Virus record (IMG/VR): IMGVR_UViG_3300010148_000016 | Coordinates: 1-51,867 of that record | Length of the DNA: 51,867 bases | Direction: 5' to 3' (one strand) | Source: a virus | Shown: one piece after another, positions 8,678 to 18,227 of the stretch | Layout: the number at the start of each line of letters is the position of its first letter | How positions within the stretch are numbered: position 1 is the first letter of the stretch | The notes under the pieces: model-generated | Told to the model about the DNA's origin: nothing | The model's database searches: none | What the model saw: the letters and a program-made list of their open reading frames with translations, nothing else | Position numbers and translations under genes: made by a program

Positions 8678-9691
8678 TTATGTAGCTAATACTAATTCAA
8701 CTTGTTTTTTAATATCCATTAACATTTCATCATTAACAGGATTCTTTAAAAATTCTACAACTCCAGGTCTAGTAGTAGCTATTTTACTACTTGTCTTTTT
8801 ATGATGTATATAACCATCAGATCTTGTAGTTAAAATATTTAAAGCTAAAGCATCTTTAACCATAGAGTTAATTCTTAAATCTTCCATATCCATTCTAGAT
8901 GCATCAATAAAGTTTTTAGCTGCTAAATTAACATCTGATTCTCTTCCATCTCCATTAATATAAGAATCTGCTTCTTCATATAATATATCTAATGGAGTTG
9001 ATTCAGTAAACTGAGAACTATTATAAGTAAACAATTTTATCATATGCATAAGTTTATTTTTATCTTCATCATATAAATCACTTAAAATACCAAGAGCTTT
9101 ATTTCTAATTTTAGCATCTTTAGTTCTTGTTCCTGCAGTTTCTTTTACTTTATCTAAATAAAATTTATATTTACCAATTCTTTTTGCAGTTTCTAAATTT
9201 GGAGCAACTAAAGAAAATCCACCTGCTTCAATAGCTAAAAGTTTTATTCTATCATATGGATCAACTTTAGGATCAATAAATACAGGATCATTACCTACTT
9301 TAATTGTTATTTTATTCCAAAAAGCTTTGTTATCAGGTCTAACTACTTGAACTTTACTCCAGAATTCTGGATCATTTTCACTAATAACATTAGCTGCTAA
9401 TTCTTTTTCTAATTCTACAACGTGCTTTCTTATTTGTTTTACTTTTGCAGCTTTTTCATCTGCTGGTAGTGTTTTTATTTCTGGTGCAAATTCATTAAGA
9501 CCAGTTACATATCTTAGTATTCCATTTCTTTCTAGACATATAATACTTTCACTATGAAAAGCTCCTTCATATAATGTCATATTATATTTTTCTAATCCCA
9601 TATTTTCTATATCAGGATTAAAAAATGGTCTAATAGCAATTGTGCTGTCTTTAACAGCGTTAGTTTTTTCTGTAATAGTTACATTTTCCAT
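8678..9691 (-). CDS. Conserved virion-associated protein after capsid gene (337 aa)
   Basis: I do not recognise this family. It begins MENVTITEKTNAVKDSTIAI, is predicted mainly helical and highly charged, and has no Cys cluster, membrane segment or nucleotide motif. A stretch near residues 80-100 (ADEKAAKVKQIRKHVVELEK) looks like a coiled coil. It lies between the major capsid gene and the connector-like gene on the minus strand, so a role in the head or neck is likely. It is separated from the capsid gene by a hairpin that would lower its expression relative to capsid. Confidence 0.7.
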   Translation of the reverse strand: MENVTITEKTNAVKDSTIAIRPFFNPDIENMGLEKYNMTLYEGAFHSESIICLERNGILRYVTGLNEFAPEIKTLPADEKAAKVKQIRKHVVELEKELAANVISENDPEFWSKVQVVRPDNKAFWNKITIKVGNDPVFIDPKVDPYDRIKLLAIEAGGFSLVAPNLETAKRIGKYKFYLDKVKETAGTRTKDAKIRNKALGILSDLYDEDKNKLMHMIKLFTYNSSQFTESTPLDILYEEADSYINGDGRESDVNLAAKNFIDASRMDMEDLRINSMVKDALALNILTTRSDGYIHHKKTSSKIATTRPGVVEFLKNPVNDEMLMDIKKQVELVLAT

Positions 9692-9732
9692 TTTAATAGT
9701 TTTAATCAGTTTTTAATTTTGGTTTAAAAGAA

Positions 9733-9760
9733 ATAGGGAGGAGCACTTGGCTCCCCCTCA
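9733..9760 (-). terminator. Hairpin terminator or attenuator after the major capsid gene
   Basis: The minus strand has GGGGGAGC, loop CAAGT, then GCTCCTCCC, followed by TATTTCTTTT. The stem is GC-rich in very AT-rich DNA. The T tract is interrupted, so it may be leaky, letting some transcription continue into the 337-residue gene. Confidence 0.75.
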
Positions 9761-9778
9761 TTTCATAATATATATTGA

Positions 9779-11404
9779 TTAGAATGATCCTCCAGTTACT
9801 GGGTTTCTCATAACAATCTTTAATACCTTAGTTGGGTCTTTTACCCAAACAGAAGGCATGGTTTGTGTCATCATTACACGATAACCATTGAAGTGTCCTG
9901 AAGAAGCAAATCCTTGAGTTCTTCCCATGTAGTCCATAGTACCATTTTGGTAGAACCACTTAAGAGCATTATCCCAAGAAAGCTTTAATAAGAAGATGTT
10001 GTCATTTCCTTCATCAGTTACATCAAAGATGATGAAGCTGTAAGAAGATAATGGACGACCATCTACTAATGGATTTTCAATGTCATTAGTATTTAAGTTA
10101 TCAAATGCTGGATTCAATACAAATTTAACATTAGCTAAGAAAGGAATGATAAAGCTAGTGTATGCATATCCATACCCTAAATCCATACCAGATCCAGTAA
10201 TAGCACCAATGTTATCTAAGTTTGTAACAGCACCTAAACCTGCTGAAGTTCCATTAGCTTCAACTCTAATAGCTTCATTTACTAATTGCATACCTCCAAT
10301 TCCAGTTTGAACAACTAATTGTCTCTTTGGATCTGGACCATCAAATTCTACTTTACCAGCATAGAAGTTATATAGTTCATTTTTGAACATATCTAAGCTA
10401 AATGCAGATTTGTTGTATACACGTTTGAAAGAGTTATCTAACTGCTTCCAAAGACCAACAGAAAGTCTGATGTCATCTGGACCGTCTTGTCTAACTCTAC
10501 CACCATGACCCCACATTAAATAACATTCAATGTCATTAGCAATTTTAGTAAGGTGTGCTGCTTCAAGAGACGTTAAGAACGTTCTAGAAAGAGAACAATT
10601 ATCAAATGCTTTTTTAATGTAATCTTTACCCATTGCTCCTGCAATTGACTCAATAGAATCTAAAGAAGGATCTAGGTTTTTGTCAAAGTTTCTCCAAATT
10701 TCAGTTACAGGTACAGTACCATCAGCATTCATACCACCTTTGATCATAAGATCAGCACGTGATGAAACTGAATAATGTACGTGTGCTTCAGCTCCTCCAA
10801 CAAAGTTGTAGAATTCTCTGAATCCTGCTCCTGTTTGAATATCAGAGAATCTTTCTCCGTATTCACCCCTTGCAGAACCTTTTCTGAAGAATTTAGTACC
10901 AGCAGCAAAGTATTTTGTTTCAATACCTGTGCCAGTAGCGTTATTAACTAAAGTACAAGTATAAACCCATCCATCTCCTACAGGGACAATGTCATCTGCA
11001 GTAATGTAAAGTTCAAGACCATTGTACTTATCATAAGTAATGATGTCCCCATGACCAAACTCTCTTTTAGAAAGTCTGATTTTGAAAGGTTCACCATCTT
11101 TCCCGTCTCCATCAGTTAATCCACTTATGCCCATTGACATAGGAAGAGACTGAGAAACAGGTGTTTGCCATTTGTACTCACCTCTAGCATTGTCCACCAT
11201 AATTGTGTTCTTACCACCAAACGATGCCATTTGATACAAAGGCATTTCTACCTTTTGCGTCATAGCCCACAGTTCCACTGGACCCATGTCCATTGGCTCT
11301 GCATCACCAAGCATTTGTGTTAAGTGATATGAATCAATATGAGAACTAGCCTGGTAAGACGTGTCTCTTAGAAAGAGACCATTGTTTAAAACCGGTGTTG
11401 CCAT
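9779..11404 (-). CDS. Major capsid protein (541 aa)
   Basis: This protein forms the head shell. It begins MATPVLNNGLFLRDTSYQAS, is Gly/Asn/Asp-rich with even composition and no membrane segment, and has the length and late-gene position (after portal and scaffold-like genes) of a HK97-fold major capsid protein. Codon choice is less AT-extreme than in the neighbours, with many C-ending codons, which fits high expression. A strong hairpin follows the stop codon. The HK97 fold is assumed from knowledge of tailed phages; I see no short diagnostic motif. The main alternative is another abundant structural protein, but no better capsid candidate exists in the cassette. Confidence 0.8.
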   Translation of the reverse strand: MATPVLNNGLFLRDTSYQASSHIDSYHLTQMLGDAEPMDMGPVELWAMTQKVEMPLYQMASFGGKNTIMVDNARGEYKWQTPVSQSLPMSMGISGLTDGDGKDGEPFKIRLSKREFGHGDIITYDKYNGLELYITADDIVPVGDGWVYTCTLVNNATGTGIETKYFAAGTKFFRKGSARGEYGERFSDIQTGAGFREFYNFVGGAEAHVHYSVSSRADLMIKGGMNADGTVPVTEIWRNFDKNLDPSLDSIESIAGAMGKDYIKKAFDNCSLSRTFLTSLEAAHLTKIANDIECYLMWGHGGRVRQDGPDDIRLSVGLWKQLDNSFKRVYNKSAFSLDMFKNELYNFYAGKVEFDGPDPKRQLVVQTGIGGMQLVNEAIRVEANGTSAGLGAVTNLDNIGAITGSGMDLGYGYAYTSFIIPFLANVKFVLNPAFDNLNTNDIENPLVDGRPLSSYSFIIFDVTDEGNDNIFLLKLSWDNALKWFYQNGTMDYMGRTQGFASSGHFNGYRVMMTQTMPSVWVKDPTKVLKIVMRNPVTGGSF

Positions 11405-11446
11405 TTTTTCACTTTTTAAAATTAATAATTATTGTTGTTGTCTATG

Positions 11447-12745
11447 TTAAAATCTTTTAAATATATTAGAACTTCTTGGAAGAGTACGTCTGTTAGAACT
11501 TGGCTTTTCATTTGAAGTTACTCCACCGCTAGAATGTTTTTTAGTTGACTGAGCAGTTTTTAATTTTCTAACTGTTTGTTCAACTGCTTTATTTGTTCCT
11601 TTAGACATAAGTTGATCTTTATATCCTTTTGGATCAGCTAAAAGCCATAATGCTTCTGTAACTAAATTATAGTTTGGTTCTACAAATTGATACTTTTCTA
11701 ATAAGTGACCTAATAAGTTTGTTTGTGAGCCATTAATAGATGGGTAAGCTGGATTAACTAATCCGTTATATAAAAGAGCTTGAGTCTTTTTATTAACTTT
11801 CATATCACCTACTTTACCATCTTTAAGTGTATCATACACATTGGCCATATAATTTTCTGATGCTTTTTGTTGTTGAGCTTTCATTTGTTCTTGTTGTTGT
11901 AATTTTCTTGCTACAACTTGCTCTTGCATTTTATCTAATTTTGGTTTAAACTTGCTTGCTTGTTTTTCAAGTTTACCAAGATCTTTCCAAATTTCTATTT
12001 CTTCTTGAATATCTTCTGCACTTCCATATCCTGTAGCTGTTAAATATTCTCTAACAATATGAGCTTGACCATCTTCATTATCTAATGAAAGTTCACGCAC
12101 TTGTTCTACTTGAGCTAATGCACCAAATAATCCTTTAAGATCTGTGCCACCGTCAGCTACATATTTTGCAGCAACTTGTAATTCTTGTGGTAAACTATTA
12201 AAAAATTGTTTTGGTGTTTCTTTTCTAACTTTATTAGCTCTATCATCCATATTAGCTTGGATAAGCTCTTTCCAATCTTTTGCAGTATAATCATCTAAAT
12301 TTTTATCATCATCAAAAGGAATAATTTGTTCATCTTCAATCATTTTTTTGAAGACATCAGTCATATCACTCATTCTCCTTCTACCTGATGTTGTAGATTT
12401 TTCATCTTCTTTTTCAGCTAAATCTAAACCTTCATTAAGTATTTCATCTACCTCATCTTTAGAAACTTTTTCTTCTGTAGTAGTTTCTTTTACTTCAGTC
12501 TTAACTTCTTCTTGTTTAGCTTCAACTTTAATTTCTTCTTTTGTATCTTCTTTTACTTCTTCAGCTTTAGGTTCTTCTTTACCATCTAAAAATGATAAAT
12601 CAACTTTTTCTGGTTTTGAAAATACATTAGGTTTTTTTGTTTCTGGAGTAACAACAGAATCTGCTCCTGGAGCACCGTTAAAGATCTCATCCAAGTTTAC
12701 ATCTACTTCTTTTACTGTTGTCGTTTCTTGCATTTTTTCTGACAT
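11447..12745 (-). CDS. Probable scaffolding/prohead protein (432 aa)
   Basis: The N-terminal 130 residues are extremely Glu/Lys/Thr/Val-rich and probably disordered. A helical, Gln-rich region follows (VARKLQQQEQMKAQQQKASE, about residues 276-295), and the C-terminus is basic and Ser/Arg-rich, ending in SSNIFKRF. An acidic disordered start, central coiled coil and basic C-terminus, encoded between portal and major capsid genes, are the classic properties of a scaffolding protein that shapes the procapsid. No protease motif is visible. A TTTGTATATT motif 42 nt upstream may drive this gene and the capsid gene. Confidence 0.7.
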   Translation of the reverse strand: MSEKMQETTTVKEVDVNLDEIFNGAPGADSVVTPETKKPNVFSKPEKVDLSFLDGKEEPKAEEVKEDTKEEIKVEAKQEEVKTEVKETTTEEKVSKDEVDEILNEGLDLAEKEDEKSTTSGRRRMSDMTDVFKKMIEDEQIIPFDDDKNLDDYTAKDWKELIQANMDDRANKVRKETPKQFFNSLPQELQVAAKYVADGGTDLKGLFGALAQVEQVRELSLDNEDGQAHIVREYLTATGYGSAEDIQEEIEIWKDLGKLEKQASKFKPKLDKMQEQVVARKLQQQEQMKAQQQKASENYMANVYDTLKDGKVGDMKVNKKTQALLYNGLVNPAYPSINGSQTNLLGHLLEKYQFVEPNYNLVTEALWLLADPKGYKDQLMSKGTNKAVEQTVRKLKTAQSTKKHSSGGVTSNEKPSSNRRTLPRSSNIFKRF

Positions 12746-12787
12746 AATTATATGGTTTTATTATTATTTACTGGTTATTACATATAT

Positions 12788-12797
12788 AATATACAAA
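12788..12797 (-). promoter_or_regulatory. Promoter-like decamer TTTGTATATT before the scaffold-capsid genes
   Basis: The minus strand reads CTTTTGTATATTATATATG in the 121-nt gap between portal and scaffold-like genes, which otherwise shows only A/T tracts. It shares the decamer with five other sites. A start here would allow high expression of scaffold and capsid independent of terminase and portal. Confidence 0.5.
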
Positions 12798-12866
12798 AGT
12801 TTTATACCATAAACCATTTAAATTTAAAAAAAAAGAAAGATTTTTTGTAGTATATAGCTAAGTATA

Positions 12867-15632
12867 CTATTTCTTATCTTTTTTAGATGGTTTGGTAGTT
12901 TTTTCTACATCATATTTGTTTTTATTTTCACGTGCAATTGCTAAATTCTTTTCAGCTATTTGTCTTTGAGTAGCAAGTTTTTCTCTTTCAATTTGTAATT
13001 TAGATTTTTCAAAAGTATTTTTTGTAGTTGCTTGCTCACGTTTGAAGTTCATTTGTTCTCTATACTCATCTCTTTTACGTATATCTTCCATTGCATCTTG
13101 GAAATCACTCTGTTGATTTTGATTTATATCTTGCATAGATCCATAACCAGCAGCTCTAATTTCTGCAACAGTAATATCTTTTTGTCTATCTTTATCATCT
13201 TGTTGTGCTTGGAACTGTCTTTGTGCTTCAGCTTCTTGTGCTGCAGCTTGTTGCTGTTGTTCAGCCATTTGTTGCTGTTGTTGCATTTGCTGCTGTTGTT
13301 GAGTTTGTTGTTTAGTCTCAGCATCTTTAAGCACATCTGTAACTTCTGCTATACTTGTTGCTTTAATAACATTACCAAGATCATATATAGATGCACCAGT
13401 AGTATTATTAGTTAAAGCCATTTGTTTTAATTGATCAAGTATTTGTCTATGATTTGTTTTTGTAGTACAAAATACATTAAAATCTCTAAGTAAAAGTTTA
13501 GTACCATTAATTTGAAAATTAACTTTTTCTGCCTCAGAAGTAATATAACTTAATCTAACAGAAGGATTAGTACTATGATAATATTGAGATAAATCAGTTC
13601 TCATTTGATGTACACGTGGCATTAAGTGATCAGAATGCTGTGTAAAATACATTTCTGTTTGAGAATATGATTGATTCATTGCTTGAGTAACACCTGTTGC
13701 TGTTTGTTGTGCAATTGGAGTTCCCATTCTTTGAGGATTAATACCTATTGATTCAAATGCTTGACCTTTAAAATGATTAGCTAATTGAATTCTTGACATC
13801 AATCTATTTGTTTGTTCTAAGTTTAATGTTTGATAATGATTAAAATTAGTAGCATTTTCTGTATTAGTAATAGAAGTATCTAATGGCATCATACCAAAAT
13901 CTTTCATTGCTACATAAGCTTTTGCTAAATTATTCTTACCCCAATCTTCACCCATTGAGTGTCGTGGTAAAGCATTTTGATCAAACATAATAACAGTACC
14001 TAATTCATCTACTAGTATATCTGCTATTTGATTATTAACCATATTATAACCTATTTGATATGGTTTCATTAAATCAACAAGTGATGTAGATCTTGTATTT
14101 CTATCAGAAAATACTCTTCCTTCTATTGGTAGTTTACATCCATATAAAGAATTATCACCTTTGAATTGATATTCTATTCTTCCTGGCTTTTGTTTATTAA
14201 TACCTAAATATATTGGAGATTCATCTGATGTATCATTTCTCCATGATGTAGGTCCATTAGGTCCAATTTTAATACCACCCCATACTTCATTAATCCAAAA
14301 ATAGTCAATATGCTCACCTTGAATTAAATTTTCTTTTGTTTTTTGTTTAAATAATTTAGTATTATATACAGGTTTATCTGTAACTTTATATGTTTCATCA
14401 ACTATTTCTTGCATTAAAGCACCATCTTCTGTAATTCTAGTTAAATGACCAACTTTTCTTTGTGTCTTCCAATAACATGTTGTAACACGCATCATGTTAT
14501 AATCACCCCATGTCATTATATCATCTCCTTCTGATAATATAGCTTGTACAACATCACCTCCATATTGACTGGCATTCATGTCACTATTACTAACTAATTT
14601 TCTATATGCTAAACCTGGTCTTTGTGTATTCCATTCATGAGATCTAGTAGCATCATAATAAGAACCATCATTTTGCATACCATTATCTAAATAAATTGCA
14701 TTAGCAGCTGGATAAATACGTTCTAATGATGTAAGTTGATCTTCAGTCATTAAATATCCATATACATCAATAACATCAGCTACACTCATCATATCACATT
14801 TACCTGCAAAATTAGAATCAGATATATATCTTGAGTCAGGAGATTTTTGATAAAATGTTAATGCTGGATTCCATAATTCTACATCATAGTCATCTTCCAT
14901 CATACGGAAATGCCAAAATTCTCTATCACAAATAAGCATATCTTTAAATGCTCTTTCTTCAAGTTCTTGCATTTTAAATCTTTCTTCATCAACATTTAAT
15001 TGATGATGTGCCCATTCTTCTATTAAACTTCTATAATCTTTAGAAAAGAAATCTTGTATTTCTGGTAATGTTTTTAATTTTTCTGGTGCAATATTTTGTT
15101 GAAACTCTTCTGATTCAGGATTAGCTCCTTGTTGAACCATTTTCATAATTAACTGATTTCTTGCATCAGTTAATAGTGATTCTTCTATTTGTATTCTTTT
15201 TTGTTCTAACATCTCATTATAAGACGTATCATCAACAGCTCTAAACTGAACTTTAGAATATCTTTTTGAAAACTCACCAACAAGAACATTAATTACATTA
15301 GGTATTATAGGATAAAATTTTAACTCTAATGCTGTTTGATCTTCTTTAGTTAATATATTAATAAGATCTGTATAGTCATTATCATCTTCAATAATATAAT
15401 CTGTTTTATCAATTATACCTTTTGCAAGTTTATAGTTTTTTAATATTTTTCTTGCATTATCTCTAAGATAATCAAGACCTCTTTTTTCTAACCAATCTAG
15501 ATTCCACGCAGCCCACTTATCATCTTTTTCTTTAGCAGGTAAAAATTGTAGTGGTTGTGTTAATGATACTGAAGCATGTCTTCCATCTGCTTTAGCACCA
15601 TTTTTTAGTTGCATTGCGCTTAATACTTTCAT
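12867..15632 (-). CDS. Portal protein (921 aa) with Gln-rich coiled-coil C-terminus
   Basis: The portal forms the dodecameric ring at the capsid vertex through which DNA is packaged and ejected. Its place directly after the terminase and before scaffold and capsid, its large size and its long mixed alpha/beta core (residues ~30-750) fit a portal. The first residues are MKVLSAMQLKNGAKADGRHA. The C-terminal ~150 residues contain long Gln runs (QQTQQQQQMQQQQQMAEQQQ) followed by charged helices (KRDEYREQMNFKREQATTKN), ending in a Lys-rich tail KPSKKDKK. This extension probably projects into the capsid as a barrel-like coiled coil. The call rests on gene order and size; no single diagnostic motif was used. 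Confidence 0.8.
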   Translation of the reverse strand: MKVLSAMQLKNGAKADGRHASVSLTQPLQFLPAKEKDDKWAAWNLDWLEKRGLDYLRDNARKILKNYKLAKGIIDKTDYIIEDDNDYTDLINILTKEDQTALELKFYPIIPNVINVLVGEFSKRYSKVQFRAVDDTSYNEMLEQKRIQIEESLLTDARNQLIMKMVQQGANPESEEFQQNIAPEKLKTLPEIQDFFSKDYRSLIEEWAHHQLNVDEERFKMQELEERAFKDMLICDREFWHFRMMEDDYDVELWNPALTFYQKSPDSRYISDSNFAGKCDMMSVADVIDVYGYLMTEDQLTSLERIYPAANAIYLDNGMQNDGSYYDATRSHEWNTQRPGLAYRKLVSNSDMNASQYGGDVVQAILSEGDDIMTWGDYNMMRVTTCYWKTQRKVGHLTRITEDGALMQEIVDETYKVTDKPVYNTKLFKQKTKENLIQGEHIDYFWINEVWGGIKIGPNGPTSWRNDTSDESPIYLGINKQKPGRIEYQFKGDNSLYGCKLPIEGRVFSDRNTRSTSLVDLMKPYQIGYNMVNNQIADILVDELGTVIMFDQNALPRHSMGEDWGKNNLAKAYVAMKDFGMMPLDTSITNTENATNFNHYQTLNLEQTNRLMSRIQLANHFKGQAFESIGINPQRMGTPIAQQTATGVTQAMNQSYSQTEMYFTQHSDHLMPRVHQMRTDLSQYYHSTNPSVRLSYITSEAEKVNFQINGTKLLLRDFNVFCTTKTNHRQILDQLKQMALTNNTTGASIYDLGNVIKATSIAEVTDVLKDAETKQQTQQQQQMQQQQQMAEQQQQAAAQEAEAQRQFQAQQDDKDRQKDITVAEIRAAGYGSMQDINQNQQSDFQDAMEDIRKRDEYREQMNFKREQATTKNTFEKSKLQIEREKLATQRQIAEKNLAIARENKNKYDVEKTTKPSKKDKK

Positions 15633-15635
15633 AAT

Positions 15636-15752
15636 TTAGTTTTCTTCATTTGAATTATAAACCACATCATCATAATCATATACATAAATATATTGAATAT
15701 GGGAATATGGAGAATCCCAATCTATTGTTGTTGTAGTTACCCAATCATACAT
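15636..15752 (-). CDS. 38-residue acidic mini-protein between terminase and portal
   Basis: The start codon overlaps the terminase stop (TAATG), and the stop lies three bases before the portal ATG. The product begins MYDWVTTTTIDWDSPYSHIQ and ends YNSNEEN; it is acidic and unusually rich in Tyr, Asp and Trp. Without it the terminase-portal gap would be the only noncoding gap of this size in the block. The TAATG coupling on one side and tight packing on the other are good evidence for translation. Function is unknown; a small packaging or portal accessory role is only a guess. Confidence 0.65.
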   Translation of the reverse strand: MYDWVTTTTIDWDSPYSHIQYIYVYDYDDVVYNSNEEN

Positions 15753-17941
15753 TACTTAATATTTTTAAAAGGATTTCTTCTTTTTTTAAGTATGTTATTA
15801 TTTTTTTTCCTTCCTATATTACTAAAAGGTCTCATAGATAATTTATACAAATTTTGTGAATTATCCAAAGATTCTAGTGATTTATCTCTCTCTTTACGTT
15901 TAACATACCCTCTATTTGCTTGTTGCATCTTTGCAAATGCTACTAATGCAGCAAATGATACAAGTCTATCTACGTTTAATCCTGGATAGTATTGTAACAT
16001 TTCTGTTATTAACATTTTATCTGGTATTCTTTCTACACCAAACTTTACATTTAATACCTCACCATTATCATCAAGTTCTTCATCTATTGATTCTCTTATA
16101 AATTCTATAGCATATGATATAAGATGACTTTTAAATAAAGTACCTGTATTTTTCCAACCATATTCTTGAAATACATTACTATTAGATCCAAGATCTTTAA
16201 GAAATACCATTTGTGATTTTGGTACTAAATATTTTTGTTTTCTTTTTGAAATCATATATTGAATAAATAATGATATATTATTTTCTACAATAGTCCATGC
16301 ATTATACCATTCAATAATTCTTTCTAGTTGTTCATGTGTTTTACTTATGTCATCATATCTACCACACCATGTTGCAACTATTTTATCTCCTTCTATAAAA
16401 GTTTCTAATCCTTCTGGTGTTTCTTTTGTTACTTCTACAGGATTTTTATATACAATAATACTACATAAAGAATCTGATGTAGTTGTTTTACCTTCTGACA
16501 CAGGGTCAATAGATGCGTAATAAGTTCCAAAATCTGGATTTTTTATAGGTCTTTCCCACACAGTAAGAACACCACCTTTATCTTCTCTTTTTTTATTTAC
16601 AGGAAATTCAGATATAGGTGCTCTATTTGATTTAATAGGTTTAATTCCTTTCTCATCTCTTTCTAATTCAATAAACTCATAAGAATATTCTTTACGTTCT
16701 ATTCTTTGTAACTGTTTAGTAAGAAAACTTTGAGGAAATATAGAAGCTTTTCTATATGCAAATGCTTCTCCAATGTTTGTAGGTTTTTGAGATATACGTA
16801 ATTGATACTGTTCAGGATCTAACTCATCTTTCCATTCTTGTCTTTCTGTTGAAATAGCTTTTAAAGATGCCTCAATTAAAGAGTTGCCATATTTATCTAT
16901 AAAAGGAGGCATAGACCATTGTTCTGGTATAAATAACCCAGCAATACCTATGGTACCTTTATCATCAATAAGATCTGTTTTTACACCTAAAATACCATTG
17001 GCTTCAGGTTGCATTATCATTTTCTTTAATGGTTCACATTGATCAAGATCACCCACTGAACCTGCAGCAATAAATTGTCCAGTTGTTATCATACCAGATG
17101 TCATAGCTGGTCTAATATACTCATATGTTTGATCCATCTTTGGTGCAATACCAGCCTCCTCATGAAAAAAGTAAGTACAAGGTCCACCTACACCTGTTGT
17201 TGCATTCTTTTCAAAAGATGCACCTTGTATTTTAGATCTAAGACCTCTTTGAGTTTTTCTGTTATTAACTCTTACTTCAATTTTTTGTTCCCATAAAAGA
17301 ACTTTATCTGGATTGTTTGGTCTATACCATGCAGTATGTTGATTAAGAAATGTTGCATATTCATCTAAAAATTTCCATGAACCTTTATCATTAATATAAT
17401 CTTTTAATGATGCACCTATTTTACATATTGATCCTTCTTCAAACCAATATTGATTAACAATTTTTGCCATATGAAAATAAGAAGAAGCAATCTGACGTTT
17501 TTTAAGAATAGCTACATGTTTATAATTAATTTCAGCCATAATTTCATATAAAGCCATATGATACTGAGCATCTCTTACTTTAGCAAATCCATATTTTTTT
17601 TCTTCTTTATCAAAAATAGGTAAAAAGTTTAACCACATATAATAGTCACGTGTAATATACCATGTATCATTTTTACTATGATATATTACACCTTCTCTAC
17701 ATTTATTTTTTTGGTCATTCCAGTATTGTATAAAATCTTTAGATCTAAATGGTTTATCACAATAAAAACCATTTTTATTAAAATTAACTGCTTGTTCATT
17801 AAATAATAATGCAGTTTTATCAAAATTATATTTACCTGGTTCTTTAAAAATAGAATCAATAAAAGATCTAAAATCCTCTATTGATTCAAATTTTGTTTCA
17901 GACCATTTATTGTCCTTGTATGTAGGTATAACCTTATACAT
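15752..17941 (-). CDS. terL: Terminase large subunit (DNA packaging ATPase-nuclease)
   Basis: TerL powers DNA translocation into the head and cuts the concatemer. The 729-residue protein starts at the ATG at 17941, which overlaps the GroES stop; a TTG just upstream is less likely. An adenine/Walker A-like segment reads ILKKRQIASSYFHMAK (about residues 145-160), a deviant P-loop as in many TerL proteins. Walker B and the catalytic Glu are CTYFFHEEAG (255-264). The C-terminal RNase H-like nuclease shows TYYASIDPVSEG with its first Asp near 479, and further acidic positions follow (VENN near 552). The length is slightly greater than usual, with a basic Asn/Lys-rich C-terminus. Portal and capsid genes follow as expected. 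Confidence 0.93.
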   Translation of the reverse strand: MYKVIPTYKDNKWSETKFESIEDFRSFIDSIFKEPGKYNFDKTALLFNEQAVNFNKNGFYCDKPFRSKDFIQYWNDQKNKCREGVIYHSKNDTWYITRDYYMWLNFLPIFDKEEKKYGFAKVRDAQYHMALYEIMAEINYKHVAILKKRQIASSYFHMAKIVNQYWFEEGSICKIGASLKDYINDKGSWKFLDEYATFLNQHTAWYRPNNPDKVLLWEQKIEVRVNNRKTQRGLRSKIQGASFEKNATTGVGGPCTYFFHEEAGIAPKMDQTYEYIRPAMTSGMITTGQFIAAGSVGDLDQCEPLKKMIMQPEANGILGVKTDLIDDKGTIGIAGLFIPEQWSMPPFIDKYGNSLIEASLKAISTERQEWKDELDPEQYQLRISQKPTNIGEAFAYRKASIFPQSFLTKQLQRIERKEYSYEFIELERDEKGIKPIKSNRAPISEFPVNKKREDKGGVLTVWERPIKNPDFGTYYASIDPVSEGKTTTSDSLCSIIVYKNPVEVTKETPEGLETFIEGDKIVATWCGRYDDISKTHEQLERIIEWYNAWTIVENNISLFIQYMISKRKQKYLVPKSQMVFLKDLGSNSNVFQEYGWKNTGTLFKSHLISYAIEFIRESIDEELDDNGEVLNVKFGVERIPDKMLITEMLQYYPGLNVDRLVSFAALVAFAKMQQANRGYVKRKERDKSLESLDNSQNLYKLSMRPFSNIGRKKNNNILKKRRNPFKNIK

Positions 17942-18209
17942 CAACTACTTTAGCAACAATATCTTGCTGATTAAATAATAAACATTCTTTACCTTCTGAT
18001 TCAATACTCATTGGAGTACCAAATTCACTTATTCTAACATTGTCTCCTTCTTTCATTGTTTTTACATCTTCACCAACTGACATTACTGTTCCTGTCATTG
18101 GATCTTCTTGTACTGAATCAGGAATATAAATTCCAGTGTTACCATAAGTTTCTTTTTTTTCATGTAACTTAATTAATACTTTGTTACCTAATGGAATAAT
18201 TTTTTGCAT
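17934..18209 (-). CDS. groES: GroES-like co-chaperonin (91 aa)
   Basis: The protein reads MQKIIPLGNKVLIKLHEKKE at the start and has a mobile loop-like stretch YGNTGIYIPDSVQEDP, then TGTVMSVGEDVKTMKEGDNV and a C-terminal beta strand DIVAKVVDV. These are the elements of a Cpn10 ring subunit, which caps the GroEL chamber. By analogy with T4 gp31, a phage co-chaperonin may adapt host GroEL to fold the major capsid protein. It overlaps the TerL start by 8 nt in the packaging operon, which supports a role in head assembly. No GroEL gene is present in the window, so host GroEL is the expected partner. Confidence 0.9.
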   Translation of the reverse strand: MQKIIPLGNKVLIKLHEKKETYGNTGIYIPDSVQEDPMTGTVMSVGEDVKTMKEGDNVRISEFGTPMSIESEGKECLLFNQQDIVAKVVDV

Positions 18210-18227
18210 TTTTTTTATTTTTGGTTA

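Noticed and set aside
12348-12812. Rightward 154-codon open frame opposite the scaffold-like gene
   Set aside because: Its Ser/Val/Thr-rich product is the antisense image of the Glu/Lys-rich scaffold region; no start signal or neighbours support it.
13032-13415. Leu/Ser-rich rightward frame opposite the portal C-terminus
   Set aside because: It is the antisense of Gln and charged codons of the portal coiled coil. The apparent membrane character is an artefact.
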